A DNA stretch of 64,000 bases, taken from contig JALHSQ010000127.1 in the NCBI GenBank assembly GCA_022865885.1, positions 1-64,000 of the forward strand, read 5' to 3'. This DNA comes from Candidatus Bathyarchaeota archaeon. Its GTDB lineage: Archaea; Thermoproteota; Bathyarchaeia; Bathyarchaeales; Bathycorpusculaceae. Positions 51,969 to 59,134 of this stretch are shown one piece after another; position 1 is the stretch's first letter, and every line of letters begins with the position of its first letter. Below the pieces are notes generated by a model that was not told the origin of the DNA, made no database searches, and saw only the letters and a program-made list of their open reading frames with translations. A program made the position numbers and the translations under genes.

Positions 51969-52724
51969 TTATTCTGTTTCGATTCTTGGAGCCAAGTAGA
52001 ATACGAGGCGCCCTTCTTTCGGTTGTGGAAAGTCAAGCTTTACAGGCATGTCGGATGAGAATTCTAGCGTGGCTATGTCGGATGTCGCGGATGCTGATTT
52101 GATGATTTCTGTTAGGTAGCTTAGGCTGAAGGTTGCTTTGGATGGTTCTTTCACTTCCAAGTCCAGTAGAGTGTCGCTTCCTTTCTGGATTGTTATCGTG
52201 GCACCCATGAGGTCGCCTGCCGCGGTGAAAACAAGCTTTTCAGGATCTGCCTCAAGTCGGACATGGTCACTTACAAGTTGAGCGTCTTCAATTGCCCGGC
52301 TTAGCCCGTCTGTTGTGGCTTTGGCCTTGACGTTGAATGTGAGTTTGGGTGTAGGCACTTCTTCCTCTGATGCTTCAAGAGTCGGCATCGTAAAGTTTCG
52401 CTCGTATTTCCCCGTTATTCTTACCTGTAGGCGTGCAGTTTTTTCGTCGAGAGAGAGTTCCACTATTTCATCTTTGGTTGCCCTCTTAAGCAGCTTCAGC
52501 AGTTCGGTTATGTTTATGCACATTTTTGTCGGCGCTGTACACTCGTATTCCTCGAAAACGGTTTTAGACCACTCGAAGTCTATCATGGCGACACGTGAGG
52601 GATCCATTGCTCGGAGTTTTAGGCCTTCTTGATCGAGCTTGAATGTTCCTTCGTCAACGAGGATTGAGATGGATGCAATCATGTCTCTCAGGAGCTTGGC
52701 ATCCGCGACCTTGAGTTTGAACAT
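51969..52724 (-). CDS. pcn: Sliding clamp PCNA
   Basis: 251 residues from the ATG at 52724 (MFKLKVADAKLLRDM); a GGTG-type ribosome-binding site lies about 8 bases before it. Central LKLRAMDPSRVAMIDF and the interdomain LTFNVKAKATTDGLSRAIED; C-terminal LVFYLAPRIE. Trimeric ring that tethers polymerases and other PIP-box proteins to DNA. Only one PCNA gene is seen here. Encoded directly upstream of priL. Confidence 0.96.
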   Translation of the reverse strand: MFKLKVADAKLLRDMIASISILVDEGTFKLDQEGLKLRAMDPSRVAMIDFEWSKTVFEEYECTAPTKMCINITELLKLLKRATKDEIVELSLDEKTARLQVRITGKYERNFTMPTLEASEEEVPTPKLTFNVKAKATTDGLSRAIEDAQLVSDHVRLEADPEKLVFTAAGDLMGATITIQKGSDTLLDLEVKEPSKATFSLSYLTEIIKSASATSDIATLEFSSDMPVKLDFPQPKEGRLVFYLAPRIETE

Positions 52725-52757
52725 TGAGATCACCTTTCTAGTGGATATGTTCAGTAG

Positions 52758-52769
52758 TCTATAAAAGAC
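52758..52769 (-). promoter_or_regulatory. TATA box of pcn-priL
   Basis: Minus strand GTCTTTTATAGA, about 34 bases before the pcn ATG. Confidence 0.5.
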
Positions 52770-52965
52770 GTTACATATTAGCTTTCAGACCATGAACGAA
52801 ATACGATTACCATTAGCTCTCTTTGTACCGTATCTGAACAACAGTGAAATACCAAATAGGTTTCAAACAATGATTGCTTGGGAGTTCATGTCTAGACCGT
52901 AGCTAGAATCCAAGAAGAACTAGTTGGCAGTCGTAACAAGATTGCTGAAGACACACTTGATTACA
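52770..52965. other. Intergenic stretch with possible gene debris
   Basis: No intact gene. A plus-strand open stretch at 52896-52973 ends in TAG (52974-52976) and reads protein-like (ARIQEELVGSRNKIAEDT) but has a stop immediately upstream and no start. It could be the 3' end of a lost gene next to the direct repeat. Confidence 0.25.
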
Positions 52966-53094
52966 TTAGTGCATAGTTCTATGAGTATTCTCTGAATGGG
53001 TAGTTGCACTTCGTGCATCGCCGAGGCTTTCAGCCTCTTTTCTAATTTCAGTCATTTCCTGAACCTCTACGGCACATTTAGGGCATAATTTGGC
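52966..53094 (-). pseudogene. N-terminal half of a split integrase-like frame (candidate int(N))
   Basis: Minus-strand frame of 42 codons (AKLCPKCAVEVQEMTEIRK, then a THSENTHR stretch lying inside the 43-bp repeat, then a stop). A stop precedes it and no start codon is seen, so it is not a working gene. Its THSENTHR end is repeated in the same frame in the partner fragment at 55073-55295, which continues into an integrase-like core-binding domain. The CPKC pair suggests a zinc-binding N-terminus. Assignment rests on the arrangement, not on catalytic motifs. Confidence 0.45.
52978..53020. repeat. 43-bp direct repeat, candidate att site (distal copy)
   Basis: Matches 55253-55295 at 39 of 43 positions, with the first 21 bases identical. 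On the minus strand it encodes RCTKCNYPFREYS-stop, i.e. a second copy of the 3' end of the TFS gene; similarity to TFS stops exactly at the repeat edge (53020). Confidence 0.75.
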
Positions 53095-53204
53095 TTAAAA
53101 ATGTTTCTCTCCAGCTTCAAGCTGCAATACCCGCGGGACTAAACTTCTTCCACAAATGATAAATTCAGAGACAACTGAAGAGAACAACCAGAGTGGTGCA
53201 AGGA

Positions 53205-54020
53205 ATGAGATGTTACTATCACCCAAAAGAGGAAGCTGTAGCCCTCTGCATGTCGTGTGGAAAGGGGATATGTCAACAGTGCACAGTCCTTGTCGAAGGA
53301 AATAGCCACTGCAGAACATGCGTTGAAACGCGTGGTATCGCAAACCAGATGGCCCAAACTGCGATTCCAAAGCCAGCAGGGGTTCCGAGCAAGACACCGT
53401 TCATCATTGGCGGTGTTGGGGCAATCATAAGCGGAGTCGCAGCGGTTCTCTCGATCTTTGGAGGAATCGGATCACTCTGGCTGTTCGGGTTCTACGGTTT
53501 ATACTCCTCGATTGTATTTTTCAGCATGATAAGTGGTGTGTTACTGGCTGTTGGCTTGATTTTGGCGGGCATAGGATACAAAGGAATCAAGACCAACTAT
53601 GGTCTAAGTATAGGAACCGCAGGTTTTGCTCTGGGTATTGTGTCTTGCGTGTTCTTTCTAATTGAAAATGCGCTCGTCATTATAGCACGTTCTTCTAATT
53701 ACTATTATTACTCCTACAACCCATGGTACCTTGCCCCTCCCATAATTGCCATGATAGCGTTGGAGTTGTTTGCTGCGACGCAGATTCTCTGGGGAGTCGC
53801 TCACATTAACTCTCGGAAATACACCGGAAATGGCGGACTTGGAATGTCAGCTGGAATAATACTTATCATTTCAGGGGCGTTTACTGCTTCCCTACTACTA
53901 GCTTTTGTTGGCATGATAATGTTCCTTGTGGGCATGATTCTCGCGATGATAGTGTTTCAGACCTCAAAGATACCAAGAAGGGACTATGCGAAAGACACAC
54001 GACTTGCACCTCCTCCTTAA
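53205..54020 (+). CDS. B-box zinc-finger membrane protein
   Basis: 271 residues from the ATG at 53205 (a GTG at 53193 is an alternative). Residues about 1-45 are a B-box-type zinc finger (CYYHPKEEAVALCMSCGKGI, CQQC, HCRTC). After a Pro-rich linker come about six transmembrane helices (about 70-93, 98-125, 130-155, 178-200, 210-235, 238-255) and a short polar tail. A general protein-binding membrane module; function unknown. Lies inside the candidate integrated element, so it may be cargo. Confidence 0.68.
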   Translation: MRCYYHPKEEAVALCMSCGKGICQQCTVLVEGNSHCRTCVETRGIANQMAQTAIPKPAGVPSKTPFIIGGVGAIISGVAAVLSIFGGIGSLWLFGFYGLYSSIVFFSMISGVLLAVGLILAGIGYKGIKTNYGLSIGTAGFALGIVSCVFFLIENALVIIARSSNYYYYSYNPWYLAPPIIAMIALELFAATQILWGVAHINSRKYTGNGGLGMSAGIILIISGAFTASLLLAFVGMIMFLVGMILAMIVFQTSKIPRRDYAKDTRLAPPP

Positions 54021-54070
54021 CGCGTGCTCAGCTTATGCGCGCGCTTTTTAGCGTGACCTATCCCGAGCTT

Positions 54071-54166
54071 CGCTATGATGCGAATTGCGATGTCAATTAT
54101 GATCTGAAGATTGATATCAAAGACATCGCTATAGTTGCAAGACACTTCGGCGAGACAAGCCCATAG
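54071..54166 (+). pseudogene. Dockerin-like repeat remnant
   Basis: A 31-codon open stretch ending at TAG reads as a calcium-binding dockerin repeat: CDVNYDLKIDIKDIAIVARHF, with the Asp/Asn pattern and the IKDIAIVARHFG helix. Nothing upstream in this frame before 54071 has recognisable protein character, and it is not in frame with the B-box gene. It is likely the 3' end of a lost secreted dockerin protein. Confidence 0.5.
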
Positions 54167-54325
54167 CTTTAGACAAGCATGCACGACAAAGCAACCACAG
54201 GAAGTATATAGAAACGAACACAAGGCAAACGTTGCTATCTATGAAGCTAACAACGTGAGCGCAGTCTCTTGTTCTGCTCTCTTGCTTTGAAGACCTTAAA
54301 TCCGAGGTCTGACAATTTCATCTTG

Positions 54326-54790
54326 ATGAGCCAGACGAGAAGGCCCGGACGGCCACAAGAATGGGTTCTGAACGAAGAGATCATTGAAACACACAGGTTA
54401 TCGACTGAATTGAAGACGCAGAACCCTAGGGCACACTGGTCTGCCATCAAAGACCTGTTGAAAACTGAATTGGAGCAGACAGGGAGAAGAGACCTTCTTT
54501 CAAAGCTAGACAAGCTATGGGGTCTCGTGAAACAGGTCATCCCATTACCGCCGGAGTGCATCTGTGGAAATAGGGCATATTCTTACACTTACAGAAAGGT
54601 GGATGATGAGAGAGAGCATTACTGGGAGATCTTCGCTAGGTGCACAAATAGGAAGTGTCGTTATATGCGAAGATTCTTGCCCTCAGCAAGCTACAGCTGG
54701 TCACGGCCCAAATCCATCATTAGAGAGCTTGAGAAGATGCCCACTTTCTATGAGCTGGACGGTCAGAAGGTGGAAGGCGAGAGACGATAA
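54326..54790 (+). CDS. Hypothetical zinc-binding protein with AT-hook-like N-terminus
   Basis: 154 residues from the ATG at 54326 (MSQTRRPGRPQEWVLNEEI). RRPGRPQ resembles an AT-hook. A helical part (about 15-75) is followed by CICGNRAYSYTYRKVDDERE and EIFARCTNRKCRYMRRF, four Cys spaced as a zinc ribbon. Probably a nucleic-acid-binding protein; the family is not recognised. It is the second gene inside the repeat-flanked segment and a candidate element gene. A TATA-like AGTATATAGAAAC near 54202 lies about 120 bases upstream. Confidence 0.6.
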   Translation: MSQTRRPGRPQEWVLNEEIIETHRLSTELKTQNPRAHWSAIKDLLKTELEQTGRRDLLSKLDKLWGLVKQVIPLPPECICGNRAYSYTYRKVDDEREHYWEIFARCTNRKCRYMRRFLPSASYSWSRPKSIIRELEKMPTFYELDGQKVEGERR

Positions 54791-55072
54791 TTGTGTACTG
54801 TATTATTGAGAAGCATACCAGTTCTATAGGCTGAATTTGTGACAACGTGCTGTCCGATTTGAATTAGCACTGTTTATTGGGAAGCAATGCCGTGTTTACC
54901 ATTTACTGCATCATCGTGACGTTTTGGTTAGGTGTTGCTGGGAGCTCACGCTCGCAGAATTGTACGGTGTACTATAGAGAGCAATCTGCTGTTCAAACCT
55001 TTTCAAGCCAGCAAAAAGCTGGCGGAAGCTGATGACAAGACAAATCCGCAAAAAGTGAGACTCAAGGGCATT
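54791..55072. other. Intergenic stretch within the candidate element
   Basis: No gene supported. If the integrase fragment at 55073-55295 was once complete, its catalytic domain should lie here on the minus strand; I see several stops in all frames and no R...HxxR...Y motif, so that part seems lost. Confidence 0.4.
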
Positions 55073-55295
55073 CTAGGGGTCAATTCTGGCAGCTCTGAAT
55101 CTCAGAGAGTGGGACAAACTGGCAGCGCGCGCAACTCTCGAAGCGGCATGATTCAAAGCAGTAATCAGAGTCTTCAAGTAAGACTCAGAGTAGCCCCTGT
55201 TTCTAAGCTCAAAAGCTAGCTTGACGATCCTTCCCTTAGCAAATTCTGAAAGTCTATGAGTATTCTCTGAATGTGTAACTGCACTTTGTGCATCG
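55073..55295 (-). pseudogene. Integrase-like core-binding fragment (candidate int(C), truncated)
   Basis: From the repeat edge the minus-strand frame reads THSENTHRLSEFAKGRIVKL then AFELRNRGYSESYLKTLITA and ALNHAASRVARA, which matches the N-terminal SAM-like (core-binding) domain of tyrosine recombinases, where an RGYSExTxKxYxxAL pattern is usual. It stops at 55073-55075 without a catalytic domain. The same frame runs through the repeat into the TFS coding region on the other strand frame, so upstream reading here is TFS, not integrase. Confidence 0.45.
55253..55295. repeat. 43-bp direct repeat, candidate att site (TFS-proximal copy)
   Basis: Partner of 52978-53020. It supplies the last 13 codons and stop of the TFS gene (RCTKCSYTFREYS), so integration at this site would keep TFS intact. 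Confidence 0.75.
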
Positions 55296-55607
55296 AAGGA
55301 ACTGTGTTGATGATTCGTCTGCCCCTCTGGTCTGCACTTGCCAAACATAAGCCAGATTGTTCCCACACTTCGGGCACTCCATTCTGACTGTGGGCAACGT
55401 TCGCAGCTTCTGTTCTTCTTTGCCGATAACTGCCACAAATTGCCTAGGGTTTGGTTCGATTGTCTTAACAACCTTCGGTTCAACTTTCTCCCCGGGCGCC
55501 CTTTTCGTGTAGCCGCACTTCAGGCAAGTCATCACAAGTGTTGCGTCTTTGCCTGTCTTTGTCTTCTTAGGCACAAGGCGAGAACCACATTTTGGGCAAA
55601 ATTCCAT
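55254..55607 (-). CDS. tfs: Transcription elongation factor TFS
   Basis: 117 residues. N-terminal zinc ribbon MEFCPKCGSRLVPKK with CLKCGYTK, and C-terminal TFIIS-type ribbon MECPKCGNN, with the catalytic acidic hairpin RGADESSTQF and FLRCTKCSYTFREYS. Stimulates transcript cleavage by stalled RNA polymerase. Its 3' end coincides with a direct repeat duplicated 2.3 kb away, see the repeat entries. Confidence 0.94.
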   Translation of the reverse strand: MEFCPKCGSRLVPKKTKTGKDATLVMTCLKCGYTKRAPGEKVEPKVVKTIEPNPRQFVAVIGKEEQKLRTLPTVRMECPKCGNNLAYVWQVQTRGADESSTQFLRCTKCSYTFREYS

Positions 55608-55697
55608 GATTACACAACCCTATGTTTCCGTTTCTTTTCCCTTAGCTTAGTCTCTTTTAAACTTTTTCTTATGATGGTCAACACAACTGTAAATGGT

Positions 55698-56282
55698 CTA
55701 GACGCTGATTCCCGAAGCAATTAGATGCGCAACGCGCAAAGGTTCAGGAATGTTACTCCTTGTAGAAGTCAAAGTGACAATCTTCCGCGCATCCTTTTCC
55801 GAGATCCCAGCAATTTCCATGTACGCTGCAACAGGTTTTCCTTTGACGTGAACCTCAAATAGTTCCCCAGCATCTTGAACTGCTTTCCAACGCTCTTCAG
55901 CGTCAGGCAAATGCCTTAGAGCTGCGTGAATTTCTGCAAAGCTCGGCCTGTCACGAGATACAACAATGACGGGGAGACTTGTTTCTGCATTGAGTAGTTT
56001 GATGTTGACAACGTTGAAGCCTGCAAATGTCACACCGTTAAGCATTATGACTCTCAACTGCTTGTAATGAGGCGAATTAACTATCATGGAACCTATCTCT
56101 TCTGTCGCGTCCAACCCGTCAATCCGAATCTTCGCGTGCATCACGCCATCCAGCCAGTATCCTCCTCTGAAAACAACTCCCACAATAGGCGCGAAACCTT
56201 TTGTGCGAGGAGTGAATGCCCCATCATCGATTCCTAGGACCCGGATTTCAGGCTTGACAACGCGAAATCCCTTACTCGACAA
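55698..56282 (-). CDS. DUF99 family protein (endonuclease V-like fold)
   Basis: 194 residues. RVLGIDDGAFTPR carries the conserved Asp pair that corresponds to the endonuclease V GVDxAY site; VIMLNGVTFAGFNVVNI and LPVIVVSRDRPS follow as in other DUF99 members. DUF99 proteins are archaeal, related to endonuclease V, with unproven nuclease activity. Notably the classic endonuclease V gene at 31206 is broken. Short C-terminal helix PEPLRVAHLIASGI. Confidence 0.88.
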   Translation of the reverse strand: MSSKGFRVVKPEIRVLGIDDGAFTPRTKGFAPIVGVVFRGGYWLDGVMHAKIRIDGLDATEEIGSMIVNSPHYKQLRVIMLNGVTFAGFNVVNIKLLNAETSLPVIVVSRDRPSFAEIHAALRHLPDAEERWKAVQDAGELFEVHVKGKPVAAYMEIAGISEKDARKIVTLTSTRSNIPEPLRVAHLIASGISV

Positions 56283-56362
56283 ACAAGTACACCATGCTTC
56301 GACAGGAAATATGATTGGATTTAGACTTATAAAGCAGCAGATTGTGAATTAACTTGGTGCTG

Positions 56363-56983
56363 ATGGGAGAATTCACAGCTGTTTTTTTCATTGTATGTCT
56401 CAGCTGCTACTTCTTGGTCAATCTGGACAGCATTCTCAGAAAACACAAACAAGGAAAAGAAGCAGAATCCTATGCGGAGATCGAACCTCCATCAGGTTTC
56501 ATGATGAGCACAGCTGCTCTTGGAACCTTGATCTGCTTTATAGAAATGTTGCTTTACCCGATTCTCATATTCGCTAGTTTGTCTTCCTTGTTGGAGAACT
56601 TCGCCTACAATTTGATGCCGTTCATGTCGTATACACAATCTCTGGGTCTCTTCTTATTGGGAGTCGGATACGTCATCTCTATTTGGAGTGTTATTGCTCG
56701 TGGAAGATACGCGGTTTCTTGGGAAATGCGAAACAACCAAGTCCTTGTCACTTGGGGACCATATCGTTGTGTGCGCCATCCCTCTTATCTAGCCTATTTC
56801 CTGATGTTCATCGGGCTCTTTGCTTTATGGCCAAACCCGTTTACTCTAGTTCCACTGGTTGCAATCCCATGTTACTTTCACATTGCAGCTAGGGAAGAGC
56901 AACTCTTAGCCAAAAGATTCGGCAAAGAATACAGGGAATATCAGAAGAAAACAGGTCGCTTCGTTCTCAAGATTCGGAAGTGA
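56363..56983 (+). CDS. Isoprenylcysteine carboxyl methyltransferase-family membrane protein
   Basis: 206 residues from the ATG at 56363. Four to five transmembrane helices; C-terminal ICMT/PEMT signature GPYRCVRHPSYLAYFLMF (SAM-binding RHPxY) and AAREEQLLAKRFGKEYREY. Members methylate small lipids or isoprenyl groups; the archaeal substrate is unknown. TTG/GTG codons at 56354 and 56357 are less likely starts. Followed 24 bases later by an RNase III-like gene. Confidence 0.83.
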   Translation: MGEFTAVFFIVCLSCYFLVNLDSILRKHKQGKEAESYAEIEPPSGFMMSTAALGTLICFIEMLLYPILIFASLSSLLENFAYNLMPFMSYTQSLGLFLLGVGYVISIWSVIARGRYAVSWEMRNNQVLVTWGPYRCVRHPSYLAYFLMFIGLFALWPNPFTLVPLVAIPCYFHIAAREEQLLAKRFGKEYREYQKKTGRFVLKIRK

Positions 56984-57007
56984 TAGAAGGAGTGAGTGTA
57001 TACGCGC

Positions 57008-57403
57008 ATGACCAATAAACCCAGAAAGCTCCTCTCCATACAACCTAATAGAGAACTGAGAGGCGTATTAACAGATCATAAGTTAGCCTCTCCTGGTGAC
57101 TCATTCATAAACTTCGCTTACTCGTTAGCCTTGTCAAGCAAGAAGGGTTCGCCTTTAGGCATAAAAGTTAAAGGAAGCTTGCTTGCCGAAGCACTGAGAA
57201 GGGCAGGACTAAGAGAATATCTTCCAGCTAGAATGACAACTCACATACTTGCAGACGCAGCAGAAGCACTGATCGTATATGTATGGCTACTTGGTTTATT
57301 CTCACTAGAAGAAACTGTGGCAATACTTGAACAAAACGACGATCCAGTAGATAATCTGAGCAGACTGCTTGAAAAAATAAAAACCAGAATCAAGCATTCT
57401 TAA
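57008..57403 (+). CDS. Short RNase III-like protein
   Basis: 131 residues from the ATG at 57008. LASPGDSFINFAYSLALS, then KGSLLAEALRRAGLREYLP and ILADAAEALIVYVWLLG resemble the RNase III fold: the last carries the AEA(L/V) helix and a D/E pair, as in the reduced archaeal RNase III-family proteins and MRPL44-like forms. No dsRNA-binding domain. The usual ERLEFLGDA signature is not clear, so nuclease activity is uncertain. Convergent 14-base overlap with rpoL. Confidence 0.6.
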   Translation: MTNKPRKLLSIQPNRELRGVLTDHKLASPGDSFINFAYSLALSSKKGSPLGIKVKGSLLAEALRRAGLREYLPARMTTHILADAAEALIVYVWLLGLFSLEETVAILEQNDDPVDNLSRLLEKIKTRIKHS

Positions 57404-57674
57404 GGGCTTTTTCAAACTCTTTGCCAAATTCCTTGTTCAGTTCACGTGCCCTTCCAACAGCCTGTTTCAATACGTCCTCAGGCTTAGTCTTGCCCTTGGC
57501 TCGCACGTAAATTATGGCGCTTGATGACAGAGGATGAGGAACATCGTAGCCTGCCAAGTCCACATTTTCCTCCTCCAAGATCCTTTTCTGTAATAGATTG
57601 CAGAGAGTATGTCCGACATCTTCAACCTCTATTTTAAGCTCGTCTGACGTTTTCTTCAATACTTTTATCTTCAT
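57390..57674 (-). CDS. rpoL: RNA polymerase subunit Rpo11 (L)
   Basis: 94 residues from the ATG at 57674; a GGAGA site lies about 8 bases before it, which rules against the TTG two codons upstream. VEDVGHTLCNLLQKRILEE and VDLAGYDVPHPLSSSAIIYVRAKG are the Rpb11/alpha-like dimerisation motif. It pairs with Rpo3 at the assembly platform. Follows csl4 in a conserved archaeal cluster. Confidence 0.94.
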   Translation of the reverse strand: MKIKVLKKTSDELKIEVEDVGHTLCNLLQKRILEEENVDLAGYDVPHPLSSSAIIYVRAKGKTKPEDVLKQAVGRARELNKEFGKEFEKALKNA

Positions 57675-57695
57675 TTCCAAAATCTCCTTTTCGCA

Positions 57696-58277
57696 CTAAA
57701 CTAAGTCCTTACCATAATCAAAAGCGGTCTTGCGCTGCTCGACTCTTCCACATTTGGCACAGTGCATACCTTGCCGCTTCGATTCCAAAGCACCTCCGCA
57801 GTTAGAACAGAACGCATATGTCACACCCAATTCCTTCTCCTTCGTAGTCAAGTGAAAGACGTGATTCTTCTCGCTGATCACTTTAGCCCTGATTGTGTCT
57901 CCGACCTTGCAGATCTCGAACATGGTTTCAACGTACCTCATGTGCACGTCAGAGATGTGCAGAACACCCATGAAGACGCCTGTAAGCTGCTTCTCTCCTA
58001 TCTGAGAGATTCGCACCGCTGCATTTTCAGGCTGAACGCTTGAAACTTGCCCTACGACAGTGTCACCGACTTTCGGAACCATAATCGCGTGAACTAAACG
58101 GTAAATCGAAACGCGCTTGTTCGCCATGTCGACTAGAGCACGACCAACAATCATGGAGTATATGACGCCGTCTTGCACAAACGTGCCAGCATCCGGAACA
58201 AATTCCTCGATTACACCTAGACGATCGCCTGGCAATACAAGTTGACCACATTTCTGCTCAGCAGATTTTGAAGCCAT
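57696..58277 (-). CDS. csl4: Exosome subunit Csl4
   Basis: 193 residues from the ATG at 58277, preceded by GAGGTG 9 bases upstream; the GTG four codons earlier is part of that site. N-terminal domain VLPGDRLGVIEEFVPDAGTF, central S1 domain VGDTVVGQVSSVQPENAAV and C-terminal zinc ribbon CSNCGG...CAKCGRVEQRK. It forms the RNA-binding cap of the archaeal exosome. The S1 core exosome genes (rrp41, rrp42) are not in this window. Confidence 0.92.
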   Translation of the reverse strand: MASKSAEQKCGQLVLPGDRLGVIEEFVPDAGTFVQDGVIYSMIVGRALVDMANKRVSIYRLVHAIMVPKVGDTVVGQVSSVQPENAAVRISQIGEKQLTGVFMGVLHISDVHMRYVETMFEICKVGDTIRAKVISEKNHVFHLTTKEKELGVTYAFCSNCGGALESKRQGMHCAKCGRVEQRKTAFDYGKDLV

Positions 58278-58438
58278 TGTAACATACACCTCAAATCATC
58301 GTTTAAGCTTATGACTGCAAACGCATATGCATCATTTGACGCAATCGTTCGCTAACGACACAACTCTACTCATCCATGCCTCTCAATAAACCTTTTGATG
58401 TTGCCGCCCGGGAAGGGCGTGCTTCCTGATAGCCTAGT

Positions 58439-59134
58439 CTACGTTTCTCGTTTTCCTTCAATGGCGTAAAGATCGACTACAAACTCATGCTTAGTTTCAT
58501 TGTGAAAATCGAACATGTGTGGAACCGTCATAACCATCGCATAGACGGCTTTGATCTTCCCACCATTGCTCTCGATGAATTCTTCGAGGAAAGGAGACGG
58601 AGCAGTCGTCATGACGCTGGGTGAGCTGGCTTTGAGGCGCTTTACTCGAGTTTTCCCGCTATGCGGACTCTTGTGGAGAGAATAAACAGTTTTGCCCAAC
58701 TTCAAGGCTCTCTCTAGGAACGCTACGTCGGAACCACGTTTCTGTACCCCATATGGCGGATTCTGCAGAACAGTATCAAAACGCCCATGTACGATACCTA
58801 TGTCCGCGACGACCCACTGCAATTTCTTTCCCAGATTTATTTCTTGCGAGACTCTGTGCGCCTCGCTCACCGCGTTTCTATCTAGATCCACACCTACAAC
58901 CCATTCTGCTCCCAAGAAGGCAGCGCCCAAGGCTAGCCTACCAGTGCCGCACCCCAAATCCAAAACAGCCTTACCTACTATGTCGTTGTTTACGTATGCT
59001 GCGATGTAAAGCATCGTTGACGCGACATTTGCTGGGATCGTGTACTGTTCAAGGTTTGGTTTAGGAGATGGATTCGGCGGAACCCTTGAAAGCAGCATCT
59101 CCAGATCTAGCTTTCTAACAAGCCTTTTTTGCAT
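58439..59134 (-). CDS. METTL5-like rRNA adenine N6-methyltransferase
   Basis: 231 residues from the ATG at 59134, five bases after a GGAGG site; a TTG four codons upstream is not used. LEQYTIPANVAS, SAM motif VLDLGCGTGRLALGA (63-69) and catalytic NPPYG (129-133). This archaeal METTL5/RlmF-like group methylates small- or large-subunit rRNA and in eukaryotes depends on TRM112, a homologue of which is encoded at 23973-24281. Overlaps the end of dph2 by 28 bases. Confidence 0.88.
   Translation of the reverse strand: MQKRLVRKLDLEMLLSRVPPNPSPKPNLEQYTIPANVASTMLYIAAYVNNDIVGKAVLDLGCGTGRLALGAAFLGAEWVVGVDLDRNAVSEAHRVSQEINLGKKLQWVVADIGIVHGRFDTVLQNPPYGVQKRGSDVAFLERALKLGKTVYSLHKSPHSGKTRVKRLKASSPSVMTTAPSPFLEEFIESNGGKIKAVYAMVMTVPHMFDFHNETKHEFVVDLYAIEGKRET

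Noticed and set aside
55073-55483. 136-codon minus-strand frame taken as one gene
   Set aside because: Its first half overlaps the TFS gene out of frame; only the part beyond the repeat edge (below about 55295) has integrase-like character.
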